This document shows positions 11,661 to 23,350 of a stretch of DNA of 64,000 nt, piece by piece (position 1 is the stretch's first letter; every line of letters begins with the position of its first letter). Under the pieces are notes generated by a model that was not told where the DNA came from, did no database searches, and was given only the letters and a program-made list of their open reading frames with translations. Position numbers and translations under genes: made by a program. This stretch comes from Gnetum montanum. Taxonomy: Eukaryota; Streptophyta; Gnetopsida; Gnetales; Gnetaceae. The stretch lies in NCBI GenBank assembly GCA_015680685.1, contig MNCI01011471.1:106326-170325 (forward strand), in the 5' to 3' direction.

Positions 11661-13761
11661 TCTTCATATGTTTTCCATTTCTTAATATTTTTATTTTCTT
11701 TATATTTTTCTCTTTTCTTGAGTCATTCTCTTTATGTCTTATGAACGTATTTTATGTTTTTATTCATAACATTGCCAAGTCATGATGCTGAAGTCAATGC
11801 TCTATGTTGGGTTTTTTGTGCTATGCTATCAAGATGATTAGGTAAGTAATTCTATAAAGTATTAAGACCATCTCATCCATCCCTCAAGTTCTTTGAATAA
11901 AAGGTCTTTTGCATGGAAATAATTTGGTTCTTCTTTTATGGAACTAAAATTAACCAATGATCATTGTATCTTGAAGAAAGAGGGAATGACCAAGTGGGAA
12001 TGGCAAAGGGTGTAACCTCAAGGGGACTTGTTGGGGTCCCTTCTTAACTTCCTTCATGTGGTTTATGACTCCTCCTAGAAAATATCATTACTCCCTCATC
12101 ATCTAATAAAAATGAAGCTCTATCGTTGCATGGTGTGGTTCCCATTCAAAAAAATAAAAGAAAACACAAAAAAAAAAAAACAAAACACAAAAAAAAGAAG
12201 AAAAAAAGAAAAAACACAAAAAAAAAATAATGGGAATTCAAAGCACATCCCTTATACACAATAATGGGCTACAAGCATTGGTTATGGGGCTAGAAAGACA
12301 TGTTACCCATGCTTGAAGGCATCCCTCTAACTAAGGCCCTTCCTTCCTTCTTCTCTTTTCTTCTCTTTTTGGAGTGATGATTGTTCTTTGTGACAGTTAT
12401 GGACTCATGGAAGTTGACAAGAAGGAACACATCAATGTGAGGTCACTGTTCATGATATGGACTTGGTTTGAACTTGGATGGATAGGTATGTTGATCATTT
12501 TAATCACACTTGTCACAAGAACTTGTTGTGAACATGGTCAAGTACCTTACATCCTAATCTCTGCAATTCCTTCTCATTCCATTATTCACCTCACTACTGC
12601 ATGTGATTATGAGCCTTTTGGTTTTGTTTAGTATAGTGCAACATCCTAACAATGGTAGTTGTGTGTTGTTTGAAATAAAGTTATGGTCTACATTTAACTT
12701 CTCAAGTGCCCACAGACATCTAAAGAAGTGGTTATGCAAGGGCATTATGGAAAGAGATTGCTATGGGGAGGATCCACTTGCAAAAATTTTGTTGATCATG
12801 GCTTTGAACTAACCTTCACATCTTCTAGAACATCAATGACAATTTTTTTCTAAATTTATGCATGATTTTGGGACTACTTCTCATCTATTTCATTAATTTT
12901 TCCTATTTTTCTATTTCCATATCCATTAATATTTCTTGGTCATCTTCTAAATTAGACCTTTGGTTTTAATTATTCAAAACCTATGTGCTTCTGAAGTTAT
13001 GCTTATTAGTCATGGAGGCTAGGGATGCTTGCTTTAAAATTTTTGAAATTTTTCTAACATCCTATTTTCAAACATCATGGTAACTAATAATAATTGATGA
13101 AAATAATGTAAATAACTTAATGATTTTAGTTACCTCATAGCCTTGGATAGAGTATGTTGTAATCACCTTGTCCTTAAATGAAAACTAAGGGATCCAACAA
13201 GGGTTAACTATTAAGGAAAATTTAGCATAGCTAATGTTGATCCTTTGGTGACTCTAGGTGATGCTAAAAGAAACATCTAAGGAAGAAGGTCTTTTGCCAG
13301 GCAAGAAAATAAAGCCAAGAGAGGGAAAACAGAGGATATGACCATGGAAACATCATAGCACATACAAGATAGTAGCTCAAGTTTCACATGTTTGCTAGAT
13401 CCATGGGGTAGTGAGAAGAAATTTTAGTCCATCCTTTAAGAATGTTCTACATAACTAGAGGAGCACCGACATAACAATCAAGGTAAAAATTTTACTACTA
13501 CTAGCAACAATAAGAAGAATCATCTTCAATGGATTTTTAAGGAGCTCTGCAAATTTTGTAATCTTCAATGTTTATCGAATCTTTCTATCAATCTATCATT
13601 TTGTATGCATCCACTTGAATAAAATTTTGTAATGTGGCACTCAAAGTCAATCAATAGTCTGTATATCAGTCAATAATCCCATACCTTCCCAATATTTTAT
13701 AAGGATCTTATTCCTTATTTTGTTTAACTTAAGGACAAGTTTTCATTCAATCGTGGGGGTA
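11661..13761 (+). other. Element C 3' noncoding block
   Basis: No pol. It contains an A-rich run (12160-12230), the family block GGGAATTCAAAGCACATCCC (12233 on), the CATCCCTCTAACTAAGGCCC block, and GTCAATAATCCCATACCTTC before the polypurine tract. A short frame at 12374-12631 is shared with element K. At 13255-13275 the sequence CTAGGTGATGCTAAAAG occupies the position of the env-position ORF start of element E, but no long frame follows. Confidence 0.75.
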
Positions 13762-14666
13762 TGATGAGTCATGATTTTCCTAGCCTTGACATATGATGAA
13801 TTGTTGTTTTCTGTCTACTCTGACATCAAGTACGCGATATCAAAGCTACGATGTTAGGGTCTTGATGCAACATCAAGTGTCCAACATCGAGGTATATACT
13901 TTGGCTTATAAATATAGTGCATGGGATCCCATTTTGGGTAAGTTTTGAAATAGTTTTTCATTAGTTTTTCATAGTTTTATCAATAGAGTAGCCGAATTCT
14001 TGCAGTTTTGTTTTGTAATCTTAAAGAATAGTCAATGAGTGACCACAAAGTGGATTTGAGTCAGTTGTATGAAGTCTTATTGAACTGGAAATGTACCTAG
14101 ACATATTTCATGAATGGTAATAAGATTGAGATTGATTCTTATTCATTTTAGCACTTTGACTTAGATTAGATTTACTTTCCATGCATTTTACTTTTCATGT
14201 ACTTAGTTAATATTTACATTTTCATGCATGTTAATTAATTAAGCACATAATTACAATCACTTTGAGCATGCATATGACTCTTGGTAATCCCAACAATGCT
14301 TAATGTTTGGAACCTAGTAGCGTTATATGTGTTCAAGATGTGCATAGGAAGTGGGATCAGATATTTATGTTAGGATAGTGGATTATTAATTAGCAATTAG
14401 ATTAGTTAGATTGATTACAAATTAAGTTCCATCCTATTGTTAATTTTAGAACAATAAAATATAAAATAATAAAACTTATATGCCTCACTCTAGACTAAAC
14501 CATACATGACAAAGATACCACTAATCCAAGTGGGAAGACACTGAACTACGATCAAGGCATAGCAATCTAGATGCCACAACTAGTCCCATCCATGAAATTT
14601 GACTGGATCGTGTGTGAATGCTTGTTATTTGTATGTTTGGGCATAGGGGTACCTCACTGATCATCA
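13762..14666 (+). repeat. Element C 3' LTR
   Basis: 905 bp, from TGATGAG to GATCATCA. It is preceded by the purine tract ATCGTGGGGGTA and followed by the ATTAT duplication (14667-14671). It has the same R-U5 as the 5' LTR; substitutions are numerous, so the insertion is old. Confidence 0.92.
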
Positions 14667-14671
14667 ATTAT
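14667..14671. repeat. Element C target-site duplication, right copy
   Basis: ATTAT directly after the 3' LTR, identical to 8194-8198. Confidence 0.88.
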
Positions 14672-16120
14672 GTAAAATGATAGAGTTCAATTGGGACTCT
14701 ACAACATAGGAGTTTGTGTTAGCCTTTTCCTTCAAACATTGAAAGATAATTTCATATTTCTTGCTCCATAAGAGTGGACATATTTTTTGTGAGCTCTAAT
14801 AGGGGCCTAGCTATTAGAGAATAGTTTTTAATAAAATGACAATAATAGCAAGTATTTCCCATGAGAGATCTCACCTATTTAATTATTTTAGGTATTGACA
14901 TCATATTCTCAATGGTGCAAATCTTATCTTGATTAAATTTTATCCCCTTGTTTAAAAATTTATGATCAAGGATGATGTCCTTCATCATCATTAGCTAGCT
15001 CTTTTTCCAATTTAACTTTAAATTTAGCTAACAGAAATGGCATAAAATAGCTTTGAGCTAGTCCAAGATTTCTTGAAACAATTCTTCATACATGGAAAAA
15101 TTGTCCATGAAGACTTTCATACCCTTGCCAATGTAATCTTGGAACATGAATATCACTAATCATTGAAATATGGTTGGTGCATTTCATAACACAAAGAGCA
15201 TGCACTTAAAGTTGAAAATCGTTCATGAATAGATGAAGGTAATCTTGGCTTAATCCTTTGGCCTAATTATGATTGGATTGTACTTGGAGTATTCATTAAG
15301 AAAATTGTAATACTCATAACTAGGGATGTTATCCAATACTTCGTATAAAAAGAGTATTGGAAAATGATCCTTAAATATGAAAAGATTCAATAAGCTATAG
15401 TTGATATAGACTCTCCATTCATTCTCTTTCTTGGATGTGAGTATAGTGAGATTGATCCATTTATTATTAAAGATAGGAGTAATGAAACTAGCTCATAAGA
15501 GATAGATGATTTTTCTTATTACCATGTACGACAGATTTGGATTGAGTTTATGTTATAGTATTTGTTGAGGCTTAACACTCAGATCCATGTATATGTAGTG
15601 GTGATAGATTAAAGGATCAATTCTAATGAGTTCATCATGGGATAGGGCAAAGGGTTTTCTTCATTTTGCAACCACCTTTTTAAATTCAACATTTTGAATG
15701 GCTGTTAAGAATGAATTAATAATTATGAAACTAGCATTCAAATACTTCAAGCATTCAGAGAGCGGCTTGAGTTCAAGCAGTGATGTAGAAATATCCTAGG
15801 ATAAATCATGAATGCCCCATAAATTTGAATCATATTGCACACCTATAGCTACCTTCATTATGTTCGCAACCTCTGAATTGAATGATTTGACATTAGATGA
15901 GGCATGAGGATCAATTGATCCCTTAAAGGCCTCATAGTTGGCTCATGAACTAGAAGTTTTTCAAGGTAGTTTATGTCTTTGATGACATAGAAGTGCTTTG
16001 TAACATAGCAATTGTAATCATGCTTTTCAAAATATTAGAAAAAATCAAATGAGATCTCCTTGTAACATATCTTTCTAGTTGTAGCTCTCCTACTAATTTA
16101 ATGATGGAGGCATTGGAAAA
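14672..16120 (-). pseudogene. Element B, part 2: gypsy reverse transcriptase (minus strand)
   Basis: This continues the element broken by C. Read from high to low coordinates it gives an RT with KDHFPILFLYEVLDN, YYNFLNEYSKYNPIIIRPKD and the catalytic box VFMDNFSMYEE, where FMDD has become FMDN. It then runs towards RNase H at the C insertion point. It is heavily interrupted by stops. The lineage looks more distant from A and D than those are from each other. Confidence 0.82.
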
Positions 16121-17160
16121 CTAACCTGGCATCAATGGTACTTAGCTAGGTTCTTTCCATGATGATAGGAAAGCTATCTCTTGCTTTATTCTCTAGTTTG
16201 ATCATCAAGAAATGACTAGGGTATGACCATACCATCAAACTATTCATAACATTATTCACCTATCTCACAAGGTATGTGTATAGTTGATCCACTAGTTTCA
16301 ACTTGATATTAGTACTCGAGAGAGAGGGAAGTCCTTAATCAAGGTACTAATGTAAAGAGATAATATCAACTCCTAAACTAGAGTTACAAAGAGCTAAGAA
16401 ATGACCTTTCTCACCAATTTGAATATCCATCATGGAACTATCAAGATCTATCTTCTTTTTGGAAAAATAACTTTCTTTTACTACCCATGTGACCATCTTA
16501 GACATTCTAATTCTTATGACATTGTTGGAATTAGGTTCCATCATATTTAAATAGTAAAATTTAATTAAAATTTTTTTTCCTAGAGTGGATGTATTAATTT
16601 GATAGTACTTAGGGAATAGTATAGAGACCTCTTGGATTTGGACTCTTGTTGTACTAGAAGGATTATCCTCTTCATATGAAGAAGAGGATGGAGTTGACCT
16701 AGTCCCATGATGCTCATGTCTACACTTATGAAAATATTTTCTACCATGGAGTCTTAAATTTCCCTTCACAACTAGATCAATAGAAACTTGGTAATATTTC
16801 CCTGTAGTATAAGTGGAAGTAGGATTAACATAGTAGATAATATCACAAGTTTTGAATTTCCTTGGTTGCTATTGACTTAGGATTCCATATTTCATGGGAT
16901 CAAGTAACAAAAGCTATTATTGATAATTACAAGCTTATAAGAAAAGATTAATTAACACAAATCAATACTATTTAGAGGAATAAGTACCTATCTAAACACC
17001 TAGAGAGTAAGGATTTGGAGAAAATTACATTTTTTGTTGTGTTAAAGAGTTTCATGGAGCAACACACCAAGGATTTGGAGTTTTCCACTATTGGTAATAT
17101 TTCATGGATTACAGGTATGCACCTCTAGGATAGTATGCTTTATCATAGAAGGGGATCCTC
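16121..17160 (-). pseudogene. Element B: gag-pol junction / protease region (minus strand)
   Basis: A minus-strand frame of 140 codons (16769-16347) and the following decayed stretch lie where gag tail and aspartic protease should be. The readable PIIMERT near 16180-16140 matches the PIIMERA and PIIIGKA boxes of elements H and D, downstream of the protease. I do not see a clean D-S/T-G active site. The assignment is mainly positional. Confidence 0.55.
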
Positions 17161-18630
17161 CTACTTCACCTCCTAAAAAAATTAGAATTCAAAAGCAGCC
17201 TAGCTCAACACTATGAGTCATGAGGGTCTACACAATACTCACAAGGATCCTTATCACTAGAGGATAAGGAATCCTTGTTTGAATTTTCTCTTACACCCTT
17301 AGAGGAAGAGATCTTCTCCTTACCCTTGTCTTCATACCTATTTCTATGTCCAGGTGGTACAACTACTTTTGCCACTACCTCAACCACTCCACCCTCATTA
17401 TCTTTGAGGGTATTGGTCATTTTCTAATCCATCATGTCCCAAGCTTGGTCCACTTAGTGGGCCAAGTTTGCCAAGGATTTACATGTTTGAACATGATCTC
17501 ATGCCAAGGCTTCAATAGCAATGGAAGGTTCAATGGTACCTTGAATGATTTTAACATTCTTTCTACATGTAGAATTCCAATTTTACTTCTTTAAGGATTG
17601 TTGTTTTCTCCATTTATCTTTCATGCTAGTCATAGTGTTAAGAAGTACTTTGATCTAGGCCATGGAATTTTTGTGCATATGGTCCATTGCATACATATCT
17701 ACTCACTCCCTTGTCTCATGTCTTAGGCTTTGTACAACATGCATGAGCTTCTTCCTTTGACTAAATCCATGGTTTGAATAATGATGGACTATTTTAAGGT
17801 ATCTCTCCATGGTGATGTTTAGTGATTCATGGGATACCTAACTCTATTCAATTATTTTCTTTCAAATGTTAAAAATGTGAGCATAGGTTTCAAATTTGGT
17901 ACAAAAGATTTTAACCATATTTTCCCATGCTTGAATTAACTTAAATGGTAAGGATTTGTACTATGTTTCTACTTGCACGATGAAAGTGCGAGGGAACATC
18001 CACAACATCTATCAACCATTGATGATCCCTTGCAAATAATAAGCATTATCAAATGTCTACATAAGAAGTTAGGGATCATCATTGGTATATCCTTTATATA
18101 ATGAAACATCATCTATGTTGATGTATTTTACCTTTCTATTACGAACATGATTCCATGAAATGTAAATAACTTTGTTAAGCTCATGATAATCAACTAAATA
18201 AAACAAGGTGGAATTATCATCACCAAATGGTCTTGCTGAATGAAGATGTTGGAACTTGGGAAGGAGAGCATACTCAAACATTTAAGCTACATTGGAATTG
18301 ATAGTCCCTAGCCATGGGACTTCATGGAGGAGTGGTTCTTTATCTTTGATGTTAGCTTTCTTACCTTGCTTCTCATCTAAGTGATCAAATGAAAAGCCAT
18401 AATGGACATCCTTCTCTATCATATGATCTTAGAGCTCTTTCCTCAATCGAGGCTTAGAGTCAATGAATTTTGACTCTAAAGCCACATAGAATGTATGGTA
18501 TTCCTATAGCCCAAGATTAGTTAAGGCTTCTTTGAGATAATCTATATGTTCAAATATAGTAGAATTATTTTTCCATTTTAGAACTATCACTGTGACCTTT
18601 GGTGACCTATTAGCATCATTTGACATCTTA
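17161..18630 (-). pseudogene. Element B gag remnant (minus strand)
   Basis: A minus-strand gag beginning near MSNDANRSPKVTVIVLKW (about 18627). The capsid core is readable as FDNAYYLQGIING and ITMERYLKIVHHYSNHGFSQ. A Ser-rich basic tail leads to DPCEYCVDPHDS (about 17250-17215), a CX2CX3H zinc-knuckle-like motif. There are frequent stops. Its N-terminus differs from the gag of C, D, E, J and K, so B is a different gypsy family. Confidence 0.75.
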
Positions 18631-18659
18631 CCTATGTTCAAAACCTACATAGAATGCTA

Positions 18660-19029
18660 AGAAACGTACACATTAGGTTTGAATAATTGTTAAAATTAAT
18701 ATTGTACATGTATTTCTAAGTAATCCACCAATGAATTTCCTAGAAATGGTACCAATGATAGAGTTCTCACTAATTTTGGACCAAAGAAATATATCATTTA
18801 AATCATGGTGCAATCTAGTTATAAGCTTGGAAGATGATGTTGAGTGGATTACCAAGAAGACTTCTATATATTATTCTATTCAAGAAATGTAAAGATATTA
18901 TAATACATATAATACTATTTAAACTCATGTTTCCATGGTAAAAATGATAAAAATAATATTTATGATTTTATATTTTATGATTTTTATGACTTTTATAATT
19001 ATAAAGAATAAACAATAATAAATAGACAT
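18660..19029. other. AT-rich spacer upstream of element B gag
   Basis: Nothing recognisable. It should include the leader or 5' LTR of minus-strand element B, but I could not delimit one. Confidence 0.35.
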
Positions 19030-19313
19030 ACATTATAACCCTCTTGGGGATAGATGCAATGCTCACACACACTCATATGTGTTGCAATCCCTCAAGCGAT
19101 AGGTGTAACATTTTGTACATATCTACTCACTAAGAATTAAATCATAGGTTTTTCATCTTGGTAACTCTACATGGGAAGACAATGATCATAAACTTACTCT
19201 CAACTTCCTAGTATACATACATTTTCCATCAACAAATAACAATATAGTCACATGTGAACACTTATGACTTATATGGTTAAGTGTTGGAATATCCTATCAC
19301 TCATTAATCACCT
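19030..19313 (+). repeat. Decayed plus-oriented LTR 3' portion
   Basis: It retains the family U5 architecture: GGGAAGACAATGATCA at about 19172, then CACATGTGAACACTTATGAC, TATATGGTTAAGTGTTGG and a CACTCATTA end near 19310. The upstream half is not recognisable. It is a partial LTR from an older insertion. Confidence 0.5.
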
Positions 19314-19811
19314 ACTAAGATAATTCTTATATTAACCCTAAAAATATCAAGATCATCCTCCATAACTATTTTATTCATTTTTAAAAGGTTGTTCCTACTA
19401 TCTATATATATTGCATTTGTTGTCACTTTGGAACTTAATCAAGATCTTTAAGCTTTAGTTTCTTTGTAAGAAATTTATACAACAAGCAAATCTATGTAAA
19501 ATAACAAAGTCCTAGATCTTGATGGTTTTTCTATATAATTTTTCAAATACTTCTTCAACATCATTGATCCCAACATCTATTATATTATATAAAAAATGAT
19601 TAATACTACTAGCAACCCCACTCTATTTAACAAGATTAGATTTGTTCTCACTACAAAAAAGGGAATATTGTACTATACCTCAAGATACAAACCTATATGC
19701 ATTTCTAATGTTTTATATAGGGTTCTTACCAAAGTGGCTATTGATAGATGAGTTAGCATCATGTTGTTCGTGATTAATAGTAGCTATGTAAGTCTCATTA
19801 AATAAAGAATC
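19314..19811. other. Unassigned AT-rich sequence
   Basis: No frame longer than background and no LTR-like landmarks. The last ~70 bp might be a damaged U3 of the adjacent LTR (TGATAGATGAG near 19741), but this is weak. Confidence 0.3.
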
Positions 19812-20462
19812 AAAGAGTCCCCACAATAGGATTCAAAGAGTGTACGGATCTTTATTTAAGCACTAATGTACCTGAGCATCTTAGTGTGAATGGCAATAAA
19901 GGTGAGCTTTTCTAATCAAACCTTGCAGCACTTTGAATAAATTAATGATTTATTTATGCAATTAATATTCATGCAATCTACTTTAATGAATTTTAACTAA
20001 GTAATTGATATCGATTAAGTAGCAAACATAAGCATGATGACTTCCCGCATACATTTAACGCTTGGTAATCCTAGTAATGTTTAACTCTTGGCAATCTAGT
20101 GATGCTATAACATGTTAAGGATGTATATAGAATGTGCAAATAGATTCCTATGTTAAGATTAGTTAAGTGTTAGTTAGTTACTAGATTCATTAGATTAATT
20201 ACATATTAAATTTACTTTGTTTTCAGAACTTAGGCAATCAAACCATATAAGAAAAAATGATAAAAATCATATGCCTTAGTTACACTTAACCATACACTTG
20301 CACCTCATAAGTGAAACTTAGAAGACAATAATTGCAATGGTTAGATTCTCCTCCTAGAAACTAACGTACTCAGAGAGCTAAAGTCTACAAAATTTGACAT
20401 GATCACTGAGTGAACGCTAGTGATTCATATGGTTGGACGTAGGGTATACTCTTCACTCATCA
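19812..20462 (+). repeat. Element D 5' LTR, truncated (R-U5 only)
   Basis: Homologous to 37490-38145. It includes GTACGGATCTTTATTTAAGC, GGCAATAAAGGTGAGC (poly(A) signal) and a CTCATCA end at 20462. U3 and the TATA box are missing, so the left boundary is approximate. Confidence 0.75.
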
Positions 20463-20463
20463 T

Positions 20464-20481
20464 TGGCACTATTGTTGGGGA
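20464..20481 (+). promoter_or_regulatory. Element D primer-binding site, tRNA-Asp type
   Basis: TGGCACTATTGTTGGGGA, one base after the LTR. It differs from TGGCGCCGTTGCCGGGGA at five positions, all transitions. Confidence 0.75.
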
Positions 20482-20568
20482 CTTTAGTCAACTGCATGTG
20501 TTATCTAGGACTTAGTAAAACCCATCCAAGATAAATAATTAAACTAACAAATTATAGTACAACCACGC

Positions 20569-21413
20569 TGATGAGTTATCATTTAGTTGGCTGCAATATC
20601 GCATATGTGATATCGCATACGCGATATCATGTAAGCGATGTCACAGCCTAGACGCAATATCGTAGCCTGTCTCCTCATCTATAAATAATAGGTAGATAGA
20701 TTTGTTAGGAATTTTTTAGAGTTTTTGAGTTTTTAAGTTTAAGTTTTAGTACATTAGTTTTCCTCTCAACCCTTTTCTCCCAGTGTATGCCCGCAGTGTG
20801 GTGATTGTAATTGTATGGCATCCTTATTCAAGTGTGATGTACTTGGACACGCACATGATCGGTAATAAAGATCAAGATTATTTCATCATTGCAACATCCA
20901 CTTAGCTTAATTATTTATTTAATTGTTATTTACTGCTTTCTTAGTTAATATCTCTTCATTCTTATCTCCTAGTAATGTGGAATGAGTATGACTTAATCAC
21001 GAGCATTCAAGTGTAACTACTTGGTAACCTAGTAGCGTACTTAGGCCATGTGCATGGTAATCCTAGTGGTAGTCATGCACAAGGTCCAAGATATGTACAG
21101 ATGATTGAAGAATGGATGGTCATTGCACTTAGGCTAGCTTAGACTCTCCCTCCCTCTCTCTCCCCTAGTTTAGTAGATATTATTTTCCATTATCTCCAGG
21201 AGTAGCAATAGCATAGGAACACATCATACACCTCACTCTGAACTACACCATACATGAAAAAGGTATTACTAATCTAGGTGGAAAGATAGAGAACTATGAT
21301 CTACAAGTAACTATCTAGATACTACAAGTAGCCTATCTATGGAGTTCAACTGGATCGTGCATGAAACGCTCGTATTCGTATGGTTGAGTGTAGGGATACC
21401 TTGTCACTCATCA
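20569..21413 (+). repeat. Element E 5' LTR
   Basis: 845 bp, TGATGAG to CTCATCA. U3 has repeated GATATCGC/GCGATATC palindromes, and TATAAATA is at 20680-20687. The R region includes GTAATAAAGATCAAG. It pairs with 28226-29069. Confidence 0.93.
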
Positions 21414-21414
21414 T

Positions 21415-21432
21415 TGGCATCATTTCCAGGGA
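21415..21432 (+). promoter_or_regulatory. Element E primer-binding site, tRNA-Asp type
   Basis: TGGCATCATTTCCAGGGA, one base after the LTR. It matches the tRNA-Asp complement at 13 of 18; all but one mismatch are transitions. Confidence 0.7.
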
Positions 21433-21554
21433 CGGTGCTAGTTATCTAGATTAGTTATAACATACAAGGTCGCTATATAGGAATTAACGATATATCTTTT
21501 AGGAAGAAATAATTACAAAAAGTCACATACAAATTCACACAAAATTTCACAACC

Positions 21555-23150
21555 ATGCCTCTCCTACAAAACTACAATAATTCCACATCTAGTGAGGCAA
21601 TTCATTGGAGAACAAATGAACTATATGACAATGAAGATTGGAATACGCAATTTGAGGTGGGGGTTTCTTATAAACATAAACGAAGGTAGCATCATCCCAA
21701 TGCACGAAAGAATAACTTACTCAATGATGATGCAGCCCTACTAGCCACTACAAGCCTAACACAAATACAAGAGGCTATTTGAATCTCTCGAAGGCATCAT
21801 AAAGAGAGTCGCCTATCCATGCTCGATTTAAACAACTTTTCCAATTTCTCAGGAGGCTATGACTTAGATCTACAACAACATTTGCAAGCCTTCTATGATG
21901 CTTGTGCATGGAACAATGTTGATAATAGTTGGAAAAAACTCAAGCTCTTTCCTATGACACTCGTTGGCCAAGCAAAATTATGGTATAAATCATTAAAACC
22001 AAATTCAATATGACGTTGGCCAACAATGGTAGAACTCTTTAACGAAAGATATCAAACCTCCACAAGAGTGTTAGCCTTGAGGAAACAAATCCAAGAGTGG
22101 AAACAAGCACAACATGAACCCTTGGACATGGCCTTAGAANNNNNNNNNNNNNNNNNNNNNNNNNNNNNNNNNNNNNNNNNNNNNNNNNNNNNNNNNNNNN
22201 NNNNNNNNNNNNNNCACAAAAAGGATAAATCAATCTATCTCAAGGAGGAAGAACCATCTTTGCCAGTACAACAATCATTAGAGGAAGTTGAGGCAAAGAT
22301 CAATAAGATGTTGGAATGGAAAAATAAAAAGTGTGGAGAATATATTTATACTATTGGAGATGAAGTTTTGACAACTCGAGAAGTAGGGCAAAGTATCACT
22401 AGACAATCAGAAAGAAGGGGTGCAAAAAATAAGAGCTCAACTGCCAATCATACGTATGAATGCAACATTTTCCTATACGATCACCCCAAGGGCCAATGCC
22501 CAATCTTTTTACATTTATATGAGCATTGGGGAAGCACGTTACACCCAGAGTTCATACAGAGACACTGTGTTAGATCACAGTGGCAACAATCCCAGTCATG
22601 GGGAAAACCATCCCTAAACTGGAGAAATTCTTCAAATCATCCGAATCTAAATGCTTATCTAGTTCAACATCCTGTTTTCCCAACTAGGTCAACATACTCT
22701 ACCTCGCATTACCATTCTCCTCAATACTATCATCCCATGTCTTCAACACAACCACCGCCTTGTGTACCTTACACTTCTTCTAAATTTCAACATTCTCATC
22801 CTTTCTCTCCTTCTACATTGCCACCAATTGTTCTTGAAGTGTTTGCACCATAGCAACAATCCACAAATGTTACTTGTGCTACTATTGCCAACAACAGTGA
22901 GAGACCTCATCAACATCAAAAGCATCCCTTATTTAGACATGACCATAGGAAGGGAAAATATAGTTCCATTGCATTCTCCAACTTAGCACAAGTCCAACAC
23001 TGTGGTGCATCCTTCTCTTCAAACCCAATGCCTCGTGTCACTTCATCAGGGCCACCAATTAACACTCCAACAACCATACGGCCCAATGAATACAGCCATG
23101 GAGAGCGACATCCTAATCCTTGCATACCATCTTACGGTCCCCAAGTATCA
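21555..23150 (+). pseudogene. Element E gag
   Basis: Gag polyprotein starting MPLLQNYNNSTSSEA, in one frame across the whole region with only about four in-frame stops (near 21688, 21779, 22011 and 22851). The capsid core (about 21819-22139) shows FSGGYDLDLQQHLQAFYDAC, WKKLKLFPMTLVGQAKLWY and MVELFNERYQTSTRVLALRK. After the assembly gap it continues with a charged segment and a zinc-knuckle-like motif (22461-22499, CNIFLYDHPKGQC, second Cys lost), then a Ser/Pro/Tyr/His-rich tail ending near SYGPQVS. It is related to gag of C, K, D and J. The apparent in-frame passage through the gap is accidental. Confidence 0.88.
22140..22214. other. Assembly gap (75 N)
   Basis: A run of 75 N inside element E gag. 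The corresponding segment in element K (from the LDVAS motif to the KKRVHIYDEE motif) is about 250 bp, so the gap size is probably a placeholder that is too small. Confidence 0.95.
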
Positions 23151-23325
23151 TAGTGGGTCAACTCTTTATCCAGGAACCACATCTTATAAATTGCCCCATT
23201 ATGCTTACTATAATCAGGTGTGTGAACCCCAATGGGGTAAGTGTGACCGAATTTTGATATTCCCAACATGCAAGGATCCTCATCTTTCATTTTTTAATCC
23301 TTGCCATGCTCAACCATTTAGTTAT

Positions 23326-23350
23326 GGGGGATATTCCCCCTTCTAATAAC
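23326..23350 (+). other. Element E: first internal polypurine-tract-like copy
   Basis: ATTTAGTTATGGGGGATA followed by TTCCCCC, at the end of the gag region. It is equivalent to the tracts at 2788 and 58139. Confidence 0.5.

Larger units (their letters stand above)
8199..14666 (+). mobile_element. Element C: gag-only non-autonomous Ty3/gypsy retrotransposon
   Basis: A 6.47-kb element with two LTRs (8199-9070 and 13762-14666), a degenerate tRNA-Asp primer site (9072), a gag region (9203 to about 11660), a 2.1-kb 3' noncoding block and a polypurine tract (TCGTGGGGGTA). No protease, RT, RNase H or integrase is present. The perfect 5-bp duplication ATTAT on both sides shows it is a complete insertion and not a deleted fragment. 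It lies inside the RNase H segment of minus-strand element B. The architecture matches the non-autonomous class described as terminal-repeat retrotransposons carrying a GAG domain. It would need pol from a relative such as D. Confidence 0.88.

Noticed and set aside
12150-12232. A-rich run as a possible SINE or processed-pseudogene tail
   Set aside because: The same A-rich run sits at the same place in element K (58731-58800), so it is part of the element's 3' block.
19650-19672. CTCACTACAAAAAAGGG, resembling the terminus of a CACTA DNA transposon
   Set aside because: No matching inverted terminus with a 3-bp duplication was found at a sensible distance, and the sequence is AT-rich; probably chance.
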